Origin: Vagococcus lutrae
GTDB taxonomy: Bacteria > Bacillota > Bacilli > Lactobacillales > Vagococcaceae
Assembly (NCBI RefSeq): GCF_003987555.1
Contig: NZ_NGJW01000001.1
Coordinates: 248,001 to 312,000, forward strand
DNA length: 64,000 nt
Reading direction: 5' to 3'
The position numbers and the translations under genes are program-made. How positions within the stretch are numbered: position 1 is the first letter of the stretch; each line of letters opens with the position of its first letter. Positions 25,401 through 34,417 of this stretch are shown in pieces. The notes under the pieces were generated by a model that was not told where the DNA came from, did no database searches, and saw nothing but the letters and a program-made list of their open reading frames with translations.

Positions 25401-27206
25401 ATCATCTAATTCGTAACCTTCCGGCGCTTTTGTTTCAATTAATTCGTATGTTCCATAAGGTAGATCATCAACGACTAAGCCACCGTAACGTCCTGTTTTA
25501 AGATTTTCTGCGAATAGCTTCCCTTTCGAATCTAAAAGTTTAAACTCTGCTCCTACAAGTCCTTGAGGATTTTCGCCACTTGATAACTTGATTAATTCTA
25601 ATCTACCGCTTTCTTTTTCTGGTGATTTTTCATTAATTACTGTCACTTCTGCTACTTCTGCTTCTTCACTCACGTCCACTGTCACAGGATGTAAAGTTTC
25701 ATCAAGTTGATAGCCCTCTGGTGCCACTTTTTCTTTGAAATAATATTTACCAAATGGAACTTCTATCAGGGATATTTCACCGTTTTGCTTGGTAGCTAAA
25801 TTATCCATAATGACTTCTTTTTTATCATTTAAAAGTTGGAACACTGCACCAGCTAATTTATGTCCATTTTCTTTATCTTTTTTTATGAGTTTTATTTTCC
25901 CTAATGGTTCTGTTGGATGAACGGGCAATTCCGGAATCCAACGATCTGGGAAATAATGAACCTCCATCCCATTACGTTGATGTAAATCGTACGCTACAAG
26001 TGTGCCGTTGATACTACTGCCAGAGAAAACAACTGTAGCAATAGGGGCATAAACACTCCCTACTACTTCAGCACCACCCCCGTGTGTAGCACTGCCATTA
26101 CTTCCAAGACCTGTCGCGTAGTCTTTTAAATATTCTTTATTATATTTAAGATAGTTTTCATCATCTAATCCTGTATCATTTTTTAAAATATCCCGGGGTG
26201 CTGCAATTTGATTATTGATTTTCTTATCAAAAAAGTTTGTCACTTGATCAGCTGTCGGGAAGTAATACGCAATTTTGCTCGCATGCTCACTCATTTCAGA
26301 AGTTGAGCTTCCTAGTGGTAGATTGGTTCCTGAACTGTTTGTTAAATAATTCCCTTTAAAAACGACTTTCTGCGCATGATGACGTTCCCCATCTTGCTCA
26401 GTATATGATGTGACAATAATTTGGTCATACTTTTTATTTTTAATTATGTTTTGATAATCAAACCCCATATTACGTATCACGACAGTGCCGTCTTCTTCAG
26501 GTGGTATATTTACAACCAAAATGTTTTTTGCTTCAACTGATTGATAAATTTCATAGTCATAAAGCTTTCCGTCTTCCCAGTCGCCTAATGTTCGTTGCGC
26601 ATTTCCTTTGTCATCTGTTAGCGGTGATAAGTTATTAGTAGCAATTTCTAAAAAAGCTTTAGTACTCCACAAATTTCGCTCTAAATTCGAAAAAATGTCA
26701 AGCGTATCTGGAATGAGTCGTTTCTGTTCATCAAAAATACCCCCACCTGCTGTTTCGCTATGGCGGAAAGCTGAATCTGCCCAGTCAAGATTATTGGAAA
26801 CTAAATATCCTACTCTTTTTCCATCTATATTACGACTACTCACAGTGGGATAGGCATGATTATCACTATGATTATTTACCTTTCCACCGATTAACAAATT
26901 AATTTTTTGCTTGGTAAAATCTAATCCATTTCCTACCGTATTAGGATCATTATCAAACAATGCTCCATAACTGAAGGTTTCTAAATCTACGGGGAAATTA
27001 GAATCCTTTCGAATTGCCATAGGCCCTTCTACATCCGCATTTTCAGCGGAATGATGGCCTCTTAAGTAAATGTTATAATTATTTAACTTCATTGCTTCGG
27101 TTAATTCTTGTTCATCTAAGTATTCTGTTTCAGCAGCTTGTACATGGTTTATCGGTAAAATACTTGCGAGTAATACCAACAGTCCCGCCATTGTCTTTCT
27201 CATCAT
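22437..27206 (-). CDS. Cell-wall anchored adhesin: choice-of-anchor A domain plus eleven Cna-B/SpaA repeats
   Basis: A 1589-aa surface protein. A signal peptide (about 1-24) is followed by a choice-of-anchor A type domain (about 35-410, with NADVEGPMAIR early and SVYAPIATVVFSGSSINGTL late). Eleven repeats of 95-105 residues follow, each with a LxKxD start, ETxAPxGY and a terminal Asn strand. Lys, Glu and Asn in these positions form internal isopeptide bonds in Cna-B domains. The last four repeats are almost identical (97 aa). A Pro/Thr-rich wall-spanning linker leads to the sorting signal LPQTS, a hydrophobic helix and the tail KQSKK. Start may be the second Met (27203), which has better spacing from AAAGGTG. 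A role in adhesion is inferred. Confidence 0.92.
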   Translation of the reverse strand: MMRKTMAGLLVLLASILPINHVQAAETEYLDEQELTEAMKLNNYNIYLRGHHSAENADVEGPMAIRKDSNFPVDLETFSYGALFDNDPNTVGNGLDFTKQKINLLIGGKVNNHSDNHAYPTVSSRNIDGKRVGYLVSNNLDWADSAFRHSETAGGGIFDEQKRLIPDTLDIFSNLERNLWSTKAFLEIATNNLSPLTDDKGNAQRTLGDWEDGKLYDYEIYQSVEAKNILVVNIPPEEDGTVVIRNMGFDYQNIIKNKKYDQIIVTSYTEQDGERHHAQKVVFKGNYLTNSSGTNLPLGSSTSEMSEHASKIAYYFPTADQVTNFFDKKINNQIAAPRDILKNDTGLDDENYLKYNKEYLKDYATGLGSNGSATHGGGAEVVGSVYAPIATVVFSGSSINGTLVAYDLHQRNGMEVHYFPDRWIPELPVHPTEPLGKIKLIKKDKENGHKLAGAVFQLLNDKKEVIMDNLATKQNGEISLIEVPFGKYYFKEKVAPEGYQLDETLHPVTVDVSEEAEVAEVTVINEKSPEKESGRLELIKLSSGENPQGLVGAEFKLLDSKGKLFAENLKTGRYGGLVVDDLPYGTYELIETKAPEGYELDDTPHKITISKENPESITQLIVRNDLKEQYGRLKVVKEDEDTKYRLANAEFKLTDDENNVIFEKLITDTNGELLIDGLEYGKYQLIETKAPQGYELDETPILVEVSSQEITEKNIITITNKRKPKLGKIKLVKLAEDGDTRLADAEFQLIDSKDKVIVDNIKTNESGEWLSDNLAIGEYKLIETKAPEGYELDSTPKDVVITDKDVNHVVVIKVVNKLIEPEEILGGFRLVKYDSETKEPLTGAVFNVMNERGELVKEKLVTNNQGIIHVDNLPLGNYQLIETQAPEGYELNETPLKFTITENSETGNIVELSFENKPEIPMIPIEPSEPVGGIKLVKKDAETDEFLPGAIFKIASDKERFIAIVTTNDEGIASVKGMPLGDYYVTEVQAPEGYVLDTEPKKVTVKENDQDNMVILELTNKPTIPAVPIEPGTPLGAIQIVKQDKETKEKLAGAQFKIVSNETGEVVSEGLTTDDEGKAYHGGLKLGQYQIIETVAPAGYEKLTEPMIVTVTGNDQGNLTIATIDNEKTPEKEEKGTLKLIKQDKENQKRLAGAEFELKSANGETYTLITDENGEAAQSDLAFGTYTLTETKAPEGYEKLTEPLTVKVEKNAEGNVVVLTIDNEKTPEKEEKGTLKLIKQDKENQKRLAGAEFEFKLANGETYTLITDENGEAAQSDLAFGTYTLTETKAPKGYEKLTEPLTVKVEKNAEDNVVVLTIDNEKTPEKEEKGTLKLIKQDKENQKRLAGAEFELKSANGETYTLITDENGEAAQSDLAFGTYTLTETKAPKGYEKLTEPLTVKVEKNAEDNVVVLTIDNEKTPEKEEKGTLKLIKQDKENQKRLAGAEFELKSANGETYTLITDENGEAAQSDLAFGTYTLTETKAPKGYEKLTEPLAVKVEKNAEGNVVVSTVDNEKTPTKPTEPTDPTEPTDPTEKPDKPTNKPNTSTNNDKNKLPQTSESQGLTKALTAIGVIVIIGIVVFYAKQSKK
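22660..23830. repeat. Tandem 291-bp repeats in the adhesin gene
   Basis: Near-identical units of 291 bp (97 codons) with junctions at about 22926, 23217, 23508 and 23799. The three complete units and a fourth, partly diverged one encode Cna-B repeats 8-11. A few substitutions separate units (for example ELKSANG against EFKLANG). The high identity suggests recent duplication and possible copy-number change by recombination. Confidence 0.9.
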
Positions 27207-27357
27207 TCATCACCTTTTCTTTTAATATAACATCTGTTATATTCATTTAAACTTATTTTTTTAACGTTATCAACAAATATGTATATAATATTATTTTTCT
27301 AATTATTCTTTAAACAAATCATCATAATTTTTGTTATTTTAATGTGGTTTGAATATA

Positions 27358-27394
27358 AAAAAAGACGAAACTTTTTTACAGTTTCGTCTTTTTG
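27358..27394 (-). terminator. Terminator of pnp
   Basis: A perfect stem AGACGAAACT/AGTTTCGTCT with A-run and T-run flanks, directly after the pnp stop. Confidence 0.9.
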
Positions 27395-27398
27395 TTTT

Positions 27399-29513
27399 TT
27401 ATTCTGTTGCTTCGTCTTCTTTTAACATAGCTTTACGTGATGCGTTAACTCGGCCTTGACGGTCAATTTCAGTGACTTTGACTAAAACTTCATCGCCCAC
27501 TTTTACAACATCTTCTACTTTATTCACACGTTCATTGGCTAATTGTGAGATATGAACAAGGGCATCTTTCCCTTTAATCAGATTCACAAAAGCACCAAAT
27601 TTTTCAACACGCACAACTTTTCCTAAGTATACTTCGCCAACTTCCACTTCTTTTGTTAGCTCTTCAATAATTTGAATAGCACGTTTAATCATCCCTGCGT
27701 CTGAAGAAGCAATGCTGACATTACCATCTTGGTCGATATCAATTTTAACACCTGTTTCATCGATAATACCGTTAATAGTGTCGCCACCTTTACCAATAAC
27801 ATCTTTGATTTTTTCAGGTTTAATTTGAATCATTTCAATCTTAGGAGCGTACTCACTTAATTCCTCACGTGGTTCAGGAATAGTTGCTGTCAAGACATCT
27901 AAAATCTCCATACGAGCTTTTTTAGCTTGCGTTAATGCTTCTGTTAAGATTTGTTCTGTAATCCCTTCAATCTTAATATCCATTTGTAACGCCGTAATAC
28001 CTGCTTCTGTTCCGGCTACTTTAAAGTCCATATCCCCTAAGTGGTCTTCTAAACCTTGAATATCCGTTAAAATCGTATAGTCGTCGCCGTCCATAACTAA
28101 TCCCATAGCAATTCCCGCAACTGGCGCTTTAATTGGAACACCAGCGTCCATTAAGGCTAAAATACCACCGCAGATACTTGCTTGTGAGGAAGAACCGTTT
28201 GATTCTAAAACTTCAGAAACCACACGAATCATGTATGGGAATTCCTCTTCAGAAGGAATAACCTGAGCCATCGCACGTTCACCTAAAGCACCATGACCGA
28301 TTTCACGTCGACCAGGACCACGCGTTGGACCTGTTGAACCGACAGAGAATTGTGGGAAGTTATAGTGATGAATGAAACGCTTGCTTTCTTCCGTTCCCAA
28401 CCCATCAATAATTTGATGTTCTCCTAGTGGGGCTAATGTGACGGTAGATAGAGCTTGTGTTTGTCCACGAGTAAATAATCCTGAACCGTGTACACGTGGT
28501 AACAATCCAACTTCTCCAGCAAGTGAACGAATTTCGTCAACTTGACGACCGTCTGGACGGATTTTTTCTTTTGTGATTAAACGACGGACTTCATTTTTCT
28601 CTAAGTCTTCCGTAATTTGACGGACTTCTTTTAATTTTTTCGCACTATCTTCATCGTCTGCAAACTTCGCTTCATAGACTTCCATAATTTCTGCTTTGAC
28701 CGCATCGATGTTTACTTCACGTGCTAATTTTTCTTCTGTTTGAATAGCTGCTACCATCGCATCTTTATAAGCCGTCATAATTTCTGCTTCTAAATCTTCC
28801 GAGACTTGTAATAGTTGGATATCCATTTTTTCTTTTCCAACTTCAGCTACTACTTTTTCTTGGAATGCCACTAATTCTTTAATCGCCTCATGTCCAAACA
28901 TCAAGGCACCTAACATATCTTCTTCCGTTACCTCTTTAGCGCCACTTTCAACCATGTTAATGGCATCTTTTGTACCTGCTACACTTAATTCAATATCAGA
29001 TAACGCTGTTTGTTCGACTGTTGGGTTTAAAATGTATTCGCCATTCACACGTCCAACATTTACTCCAGCTATCGGACCGTTAAACGGAATATCTGAAATA
29101 CAAAGTGCCAATGATGAACCTAACATCGCACTCATCTCTGGCGTACAGTCTTGTTCCACACTCATGACAATATTCGTGATTTGCACGTCGTTACGGAAAC
29201 CATCCGCAAACATTGGGCGAATTGGACGGTCAATTAAGCGAGCTGTTAATGTCGCTGCTTCACTTGGGCGTCCTTCACGTTTGATAAATCCACCAGGAAC
29301 TTTACCTGCCGCATACATTTTTTCTTCGTAGTTTACAGTCAGTGGGAAAAAGTCCACATCTTTAGGTTCTCGTGATGCTACAGCTGCTGTCAATACAACC
29401 GTGTCACCATAACGCACTAAAACAGAACCATTTGCTTGTTTCGCTAACTGTCCTACTTCTACTGATAGAGGGCGTCCGCCCCAATCCATCGAAAATACTT
29501 TTTTCTCTGTCAT
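27399..29513 (-). CDS. pnp: Polynucleotide phosphorylase
   Basis: A 704-aa 3'-to-5' phosphorolytic exoribonuclease that forms a homotrimer. Two RNase PH-like domains flank a helical domain. They are followed by a KH domain ([16 protein letters not shown], the GxxG RNA-binding loop) and an S1 domain ([21 protein letters not shown]). The length and order are canonical. It lies downstream of rpsO, the conserved rpsO-pnp pair, with a structured intergenic leader that may be an RNase processing site. Start ATG at 29513 follows AAAAGGAGATAAAGAG. Confidence 0.97.
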   Translation of the reverse strand: MTEKKVFSMDWGGRPLSVEVGQLAKQANGSVLVRYGDTVVLTAAVASREPKDVDFFPLTVNYEEKMYAAGKVPGGFIKREGRPSEAATLTARLIDRPIRPMFADGFRNDVQITNIVMSVEQDCTPEMSAMLGSSLALCISDIPFNGPIAGVNVGRVNGEYILNPTVEQTALSDIELSVAGTKDAINMVESGAKEVTEEDMLGALMFGHEAIKELVAFQEKVVAEVGKEKMDIQLLQVSEDLEAEIMTAYKDAMVAAIQTEEKLAREVNIDAVKAEIMEVYEAKFADDEDSAKKLKEVRQITEDLEKNEVRRLITKEKIRPDGRQVDEIRSLAGEVGLLPRVHGSGLFTRGQTQALSTVTLAPLGEHQIIDGLGTEESKRFIHHYNFPQFSVGSTGPTRGPGRREIGHGALGERAMAQVIPSEEEFPYMIRVVSEVLESNGSSSQASICGGILALMDAGVPIKAPVAGIAMGLVMDGDDYTILTDIQGLEDHLGDMDFKVAGTEAGITALQMDIKIEGITEQILTEALTQAKKARMEILDVLTATIPEPREELSEYAPKIEMIQIKPEKIKDVIGKGGDTINGIIDETGVKIDIDQDGNVSIASSDAGMIKRAIQIIEELTKEVEVGEVYLGKVVRVEKFGAFVNLIKGKDALVHISQLANERVNKVEDVVKVGDEVLVKVTEIDRQGRVNASRKAMLKEDEATE

Positions 29514-29535
29514 TCTCTTTATCTCCTTTTAGTCT

Positions 29536-29635
29536 ATTCGAAAAGAATGAGTCCCTACTAAACAAAGGTCAATCGCTTTTCCTAAAAAAAGCCACTCACA
29601 TTTGCATAGTAGTGCTAAACACGTTCTTTTCGAAT
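29536..29635 (-). promoter_or_regulatory. Structured pnp leader with a long-range stem
   Basis: ATTCGAAAAGAA at 29536-29547 is perfectly complementary to 29624-29635, closing a 76-base loop. Inside, CTACTA and TAGTAG extend the stem, and GCTTTT/AAAAGC forms a second hairpin. It lies just upstream of the pnp ribosome binding site. In E. coli the pnp leader is a double-stranded RNase III site used for autoregulation; a similar role here is inference. Confidence 0.6.
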
Positions 29636-29654
29636 TTTCTTATCTTAATAGTAA

Positions 29655-29688
29655 AAGAAAGTGAGATCCTTACGAACCTCACTTTCTT
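29655..29688 (-). terminator. Terminator of rpsO
   Basis: A perfect 11-bp stem AAGAAAGTGAG/CTCACTTTCTT starts 13 bases after the rpsO stop, followed by TTACT on the minus strand. The T-run is short, so partial read-through into pnp is plausible. Confidence 0.75.
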
Positions 29689-29701
29689 AAGGGTCTAGCT
29701 T

Positions 29702-29971
29702 TTAACGACGTAATCCAAGTTTTTGGATTAATTCGCGGTAGCGTTGTACATCTGTTTTACGTAAGTATGCTAATAAGTTACGACGATGTCCAACTTTTCT
29801 CATTAGTCCACGGTAAGAATGATGATCTTTTTTGTGAACTTGAGCATGCTCGTTCAAGTGGTTAATCTCAGCTGTTAAAACTGCGATTTGCACTTCTGGA
29901 GAACCAGTATCTCCTTCGTGACGTGCATATTCTTTCATGATTTCGTTTTTACGTTCTTTTGAAATTGCCAT
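29702..29971 (-). CDS. rpsO: 30S ribosomal protein S15
   Basis: An 89-aa primary 16S rRNA-binding protein starting [18 protein letters not shown], with the conserved [30 protein letters not shown] and C-terminal LIQKLGLRR stretches. The frame is open to 30037, but the ATG at 29971 follows AAGAAAGAGGTGACCGTA and gives the exact family start and length. It is followed by pnp. Confidence 0.97.
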   Translation of the reverse strand: MAISKERKNEIMKEYARHEGDTGSPEVQIAVLTAEINHLNEHAQVHKKDHHSYRGLMRKVGHRRNLLAYLRKTDVQRYRELIQKLGLRR

Positions 29972-30231
29972 TACGGTCACCTCTTTCTTCTTAGTCATCC
30001 TGAAACTGAGTATAACGTTGGTGATGCGTACAACCAAGTAACAGGCGGTATGTTTTCATACAGTCTTACTTTACACGAACTACTCTCTAAAAGCAAGTAT
30101 AATCCAACTTTTATCCCATTTTTTATGGCATTTTCACGCGTTCTTTTCGATAGTTATGTTACAATAGATTTTAGTCAGACGATTTGTCGTCAAATCGCTT
30201 TTCAATTTTACAATTTAAGGAGTGAATCACT

Positions 30232-30807
30232 ATGATTACCATGAATGATATCATTCGTGAGGGTCATCCCACATTACGAGAGAAAGCACAAGATGTCGTG
30301 CTACCTTTATCTAAAGAAGACTATGCATTAGCAGAAGATATGATGACTTTTTTAAAATACAGTCAAGACCCTGAACTCGCTGAAAAATATGGATTGCGCG
30401 GTGGAGTCGGCTTAGCTGCACCTCAGCTTGATATTTCTAAACGAATGATTGCCGTGCATATCCCAAATCCTCATTTTACAGGAGAAGATGATACACAACC
30501 GACCCATTTACTCAGCACTATTATGATTAATCCGAAAATCATTAGCCATTCTGTCCAACTTGGAGGACTAGAAGATGGTGAAGGCTGTCTGTCTGTCGAT
30601 CGTGCGGTAGAAGGTGTCGTCGTACGTCACTTACGCATTACGGTTACTTATACAGATTTAGAAGGGCACACACAAAAAATAAAATTACGCGACTATGCGG
30701 CCATGGTCGTACAACACGAAATCGATCATCTGAATGGCATTATGTTTTATGACCGCATCGATGAAAAAGATCCATATGCTCAGTTAAAAGATATTAAACT
30801 TATTTAA
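30232..30807 (+). CDS. def: Peptide deformylase
   Basis: A 191-aa metalloenzyme that removes the N-formyl group from new proteins. All three motifs are present: GVGLAAPQ (motif I), EGCLSV (motif II, metal-binding Cys) and QHEIDHLNG (motif III, HExxH). It is the longer type II form usual in Gram-positive bacteria. ATG at 30232 follows AAGGAGTG. An extended -10 (TGTTACAAT, near 30158) and a small hairpin (CGATTTG/CAAATCG) lie upstream. It stands alone, convergent with the alpha-galactosidase gene. Confidence 0.96.
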   Translation: MITMNDIIREGHPTLREKAQDVVLPLSKEDYALAEDMMTFLKYSQDPELAEKYGLRGGVGLAAPQLDISKRMIAVHIPNPHFTGEDDTQPTHLLSTIMINPKIISHSVQLGGLEDGEGCLSVDRAVEGVVVRHLRITVTYTDLEGHTQKIKLRDYAAMVVQHEIDHLNGIMFYDRIDEKDPYAQLKDIKLI

Positions 30808-30811
30808 AACG

Positions 30812-30840
30812 AAAACCACGAGCTTTTAGCACGTGGTTTT
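30812..30840. terminator. Bidirectional intrinsic terminator
   Basis: AAAACCACG/CGTGGTTTT with T-run, between convergent def and the alpha-galactosidase gene. It overlaps the last codons of the latter. Confidence 0.88.
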
Positions 30841-33027
30841 TTGTATGTAAAGAACAGTGGCATCATAGTCACGATATGTTTCAACAATCGGTAACCCGTG
30901 GGTCATTAGCGCCCGACCTGTTATTATTTTCTCGTACGTTTCAACTTGATACTCGTTATCTTCTAGCAAGCCTTTTAATCTCACCATTTTAAATGGTGTA
31001 TTAGCTTGCGCTTTATTTTTTACGATAAACAGTAAACTTTCGTCACGTTCTTCTGAAACTAGTTGCCAAATAACATAGCCAGCTTGTGCTTCAGGACTAA
31101 TCAAACGATAGTATGTTCCATTAGTTAATAAATCGTAGTGCTGTTTAACAAAAGCGGTTTGCTCTTTAATCTTTTCTTTTTCATCTATTGAAAGTTTTGT
31201 TAAATCAAGTTCATAACCAAAAATTCCAGAATAAGCCACAACTGCACGTGTATCAAGGGGCGTTACTCTGCCTGTTTGATGATTTGGAACCGCAGAAACA
31301 TGAGCCCCTTGTGTACTTAGTGGATATCCAAAGCTTGTGCCATGTTGAATCGTAAGACGTTCGATAGCGTCCGTATTATCGCTCGTCCAAATCTGTGGTG
31401 TATAGTAAAGCATTCCTGCATCAAATCGACCACCTCCACCACTACAACTCTCAAATAAAACATCAGGAAAATCCGTAGTCAAACGTTCCAATAGCTCGTA
31501 AAGGCCTTTCACATATAAATAGTTAAACTTCCCTTGCTCTTCTGGTGATAACTTTAATGAATAGTTGTTCGTGATACTGCGATTCATATCCCACTTAACA
31601 TAATTAATAGGCGCTTTTTTTAAGATATCTGAAACAACTTGATACAGATAAGTACGTACATCTGAGCGTGTCAAATCTAAATCATACTGATGACGGCTTG
31701 TTACACTTTCACGATTCGGCACATGAATATGCCATTCAGGATGTTGTTTAAAAAGGTCACTTTTTTCAGAAATCATTTCGGGTTCAAACCAGATTCCAAA
31801 TTTAAGCCCTTTATCATGAATTTGTGTCACTAAATGATTTAAGCCATTGGGCAATTTTTCTTGATTGACAAACCAGTCCCCTAAACTTGTTTGATCATTA
31901 TCGCGTTTTCCAAACCATCCATCATCCATTACTAACATCTCAATGCCCAAATCAACGGCTTCATCGGCAAGAGCTAATAATTTATTTTCGTCAAAGTCAA
32001 AGTAAGTGGCTTCCCAGTTATTCACTAAAATGGGACGGCGTTTATATTGATACTTCCCTCTTACAATGTGATGACGAATAAGATGATGGAATTGATGAGT
32101 TAAGGTTGTAAGTCCTTTGCTGGAATAACTTAATAACACTTCCGGTGCCGTAAATGTTTCGCTCACTTCTAGCACATAATTAAACCCTTCACTTCCTAAT
32201 CCTAGCTGTGTTCTAACTGTCTCAAATTGTGACAATTCTGTAGTTGCTTGAAAATCACCGCTATAAACTAACATCATACCAAAACAAGCTCCAGCACTTT
32301 CAGTCGTTTCCTTTTCAGCCAAAATAAAGAATGGATTATGTTGATGACTAGAAGTTCCGCGACGTGAACCAAATTGAGCTGTTTGATGTGATAAGCGAAC
32401 CCGTTCAAACTGACGTTCCATATTATGACGACCATGAAAATGAATCAAGTCATATTCTCTATTCACTGTATCCAGACTGGCAGACATCACTTTTTGTAAA
32501 GAGACTTTTTGTGAGCCTTTATTCGTTACTTTGACAGCACGCGTTATCACATCAGCCTTCTCAAACGTACTATATAATAATGTCACTTCTAATTTAGTAA
32601 CTGGGTCAATCAAGACTATTTCCAAACTATCTACAACTTCATCTCGTGCTTCATAAGCATGTGGCAGGCCATCTAATAAATATTTACCTGGATAAATTTT
32701 ATGTGAGTGATACACCAAATCCAAAGCATACGAGCCATCTTCGTATTGCACGACGATGGCTGGTATTCGAAAGTCTGACATGCCATACGTTGGAAACTCT
32801 TGTGGCAAAACGTCTAGTGAGTACGTGCGATCGTAACGAGCTTCTGCGATATTCCCAGAAAACGCTCGGTCACTGTACTGTAAATAATAGGATAAATCCA
32901 TGTCATTTATTCTAACGCCATAATACAGATGTAATAATCGTTGATACTTGTCAATTTTCATTTGATACGTAGTAGATGCTGTATGTAGTGTCACCACTTT
33001 TTCCTGTTCAGAATAAAGAATACTCAT
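30826..33027 (-). CDS. Alpha-galactosidase, GH36
   Basis: A 733-aa cytoplasmic enzyme hydrolysing alpha-1,6-galactosides such as melibiose and raffinose. The beta-sandwich N-terminal domain is followed by the TIM barrel with the nucleophile Asp in VKWDMNR (about residue 480), ESCSGGGGRFD, and the acid/base Asp in WTSDNTDAIE (about 550). The two aspartates are 70 residues apart, as in Geobacillus AgaA. An ATG two codons upstream (33033) is too close to AAGGAG, so 33027 is preferred. It is divergent from an AraC-family regulator that probably controls it. No sugar transporter or sucrose/galactose gene is adjacent. Confidence 0.94.
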   Translation of the reverse strand: MSILYSEQEKVVTLHTASTTYQMKIDKYQRLLHLYYGVRINDMDLSYYLQYSDRAFSGNIAEARYDRTYSLDVLPQEFPTYGMSDFRIPAIVVQYEDGSYALDLVYHSHKIYPGKYLLDGLPHAYEARDEVVDSLEIVLIDPVTKLEVTLLYSTFEKADVITRAVKVTNKGSQKVSLQKVMSASLDTVNREYDLIHFHGRHNMERQFERVRLSHQTAQFGSRRGTSSHQHNPFFILAEKETTESAGACFGMMLVYSGDFQATTELSQFETVRTQLGLGSEGFNYVLEVSETFTAPEVLLSYSSKGLTTLTHQFHHLIRHHIVRGKYQYKRRPILVNNWEATYFDFDENKLLALADEAVDLGIEMLVMDDGWFGKRDNDQTSLGDWFVNQEKLPNGLNHLVTQIHDKGLKFGIWFEPEMISEKSDLFKQHPEWHIHVPNRESVTSRHQYDLDLTRSDVRTYLYQVVSDILKKAPINYVKWDMNRSITNNYSLKLSPEEQGKFNYLYVKGLYELLERLTTDFPDVLFESCSGGGGRFDAGMLYYTPQIWTSDNTDAIERLTIQHGTSFGYPLSTQGAHVSAVPNHQTGRVTPLDTRAVVAYSGIFGYELDLTKLSIDEKEKIKEQTAFVKQHYDLLTNGTYYRLISPEAQAGYVIWQLVSEERDESLLFIVKNKAQANTPFKMVRLKGLLEDNEYQVETYEKIITGRALMTHGLPIVETYRDYDATVLYIQKTTC

Positions 33028-33111
33028 TTTCATCCTCTCCTTCTTTTCACTTGTATCCTACCATAGCGTACACTCAGACTTAATAGTATTTTGTCGCGAC
33101 CTTATGGTAAA

Positions 33112-33960
33112 ATGTCTACAAAGAAGGTGAGGCGTATTCATAATTTTTATCAAGCATTTTCTACTCAGTCTATCGAAGCAAATATTGACTTTTGTGGGTA
33201 TGAGAGATGTTCTCCTAATCATTCATTTGGTCCTCTTGTTCGAGAACATTATATTCTACATGTCATTAGTACAGGTAAAGGTCAAGTGACTTTACGTGAC
33301 CAAACATATTTTCTAGAAAGCGGTGATTGCTTTATCGTTCCAAAAGATGAAGTTATTTTTTATCAAGCTGACACTGATTTACCATGGGAATATGCTTGGA
33401 TTGGTCTGAGTGGTAGGAAAGTGGCTCAACTGCTTTCATCAACCGAGTTACTACATACTGGAATTCTTTATCAAGTGACAACGAGCCAATTTTATCAACT
33501 ATTTTCTACAATCATCGAAAACAGTCAAAAACCTGAGAGTTATTCGCCTATTTTAAGAATGAGTCATCTCTATCAGCTCATTCATCATTTACAAACAAGC
33601 TACCCATACAAGTCTAGTCTCAAGCACTCGGATGCTAATTTTTATTTACAACAAGCTATTGCTTACTTAACTCATTACTATCACACGACACTGTCTATTC
33701 AAGATCTAGCCAATTATCTTCATCTTAGCCGTAGCTATTTACACCAGCTTTTTATAAAAGAACTAAACGTCTCTCCTAAACAATATTTAACACAGCTAAG
33801 AATAGAGCGTGCCCAAGCACTTTTAACTACAACGAATTATCCGATCAAAATGATTGCTAACAGTGTGGGCTATGAAGATGCTCTTGCTTTTTCAAAATTA
33901 TTTAAAGCTCATATCGGCTGTTCGCCTAGCGATTATCGCTTAAAAGAAAAAGGAACGTGA
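33112..33960 (+). CDS. AraC-family regulator of the alpha-galactosidase gene (MsmR/RafR-like)
   Basis: A sugar-responsive regulator with an N-terminal cupin (about 20-110, with FGPLVREHYILHVISTGKG) and a C-terminal pair of AraC helix-turn-helix motifs (ISIQDLANYLHLSRSYLHQLF-like and PIKMIANSVGYEDALAFSKLFK-like). The start is doubtful. The first in-frame codon is TTG at 33091 and the first ATG is 33112, but neither has a ribosome binding site. An extended -10 (TGGTAAAAT, 33105-33113) overlaps that ATG. The good site AGGTGA (33125-33130) points to an ATT codon at 33136, which also gives the usual family N-terminus. Function inferred from divergence to the GH36 gene. Confidence 0.88.
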   Translation: MSTKKVRRIHNFYQAFSTQSIEANIDFCGYERCSPNHSFGPLVREHYILHVISTGKGQVTLRDQTYFLESGDCFIVPKDEVIFYQADTDLPWEYAWIGLSGRKVAQLLSSTELLHTGILYQVTTSQFYQLFSTIIENSQKPESYSPILRMSHLYQLIHHLQTSYPYKSSLKHSDANFYLQQAIAYLTHYYHTTLSIQDLANYLHLSRSYLHQLFIKELNVSPKQYLTQLRIERAQALLTTTNYPIKMIANSVGYEDALAFSKLFKAHIGCSPSDYRLKEKGT

Positions 33961-33981
33961 GTAAAACTCACGTTCCTTTTT
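33947..33981. terminator. Bidirectional intrinsic terminator
   Basis: AAAAAGGAACGTGAGT (33947-33962) and its perfect complement at 33966-33981, loop AAA, between the convergent AraC gene and the HsmA-like gene. Confidence 0.92.
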
Positions 33982-34370
33982 TAACCAATAACGCCCATTC
34001 CAACTAACATACCTAGGACAAATGACACAACCCACAGTCCCCAAACGCCAATACTAAATTTATGAAATTGGTGTTTTGCTTTCTCAGTACCTTTAAAGTA
34101 CACCCATAGCGCCCACAATAAATGGACTGCCATTAGAAACAACGCTAGTCCACCCGTGATTTGATGCATCCCAAACTGAGTGCCTTGATTATTCTCTGCA
34201 ATACGACTCATTAAGTTAGTTCCCGTCGTATCAAAGATTAACCCTATTACAAAATAAACTAAATGTTTCTTTTGAATGGTTCCGGTTCTTTTCTCACCAA
34301 ATACCCCCAAGCTGTAAGAAATTAACGCAATCACCATCGCAATACTCGCTAAAATTAATTGACTACTCAT
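33981..34370 (-). CDS. HsmA-family (TIGR03987-type) membrane protein, probably haem-related
   Basis: A 129-aa protein with four predicted membrane helices and conserved His residues within or near them (MHQITGG, MAVHLLW and QFHKF). I associate it with the TIGR03987/HsmA family. In Clostridioides difficile, HsmA is induced by haem and binds it to protect against oxidative stress. The frame is open to 34388, but the ATG at 34370 has AAAGGAG at the right distance. Its promoter carries two perfect-dyad operators whose core equals that of the haem repressor HrtR, as I recall it. No TetR or MarR gene is adjacent, so the repressor must be encoded elsewhere. Confidence 0.8.
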   Translation of the reverse strand: MSSQLILASIAMVIALISYSLGVFGEKRTGTIQKKHLVYFVIGLIFDTTGTNLMSRIAENNQGTQFGMHQITGGLALFLMAVHLLWALWVYFKGTEKAKHQFHKFSIGVWGLWVVSFVLGMLVGMGVIG

Positions 34371-34389
34371 AAACATTTCTCCTTTCAAA

Positions 34390-34404
34390 GTGACACAGTG
34401 TCAC
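34390..34404. promoter_or_regulatory. Operator 1 of the HsmA-like gene
   Basis: A perfect 15-bp palindrome GTGACAC-A-GTGTCAC, centred about 14 bp downstream of the expected transcript start. The core TGACACAGTGTCA equals the HrtR operator core as I recall it from Lactococcus. Confidence 0.85.
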
Positions 34405-34417
34405 CTGACTAATATTC

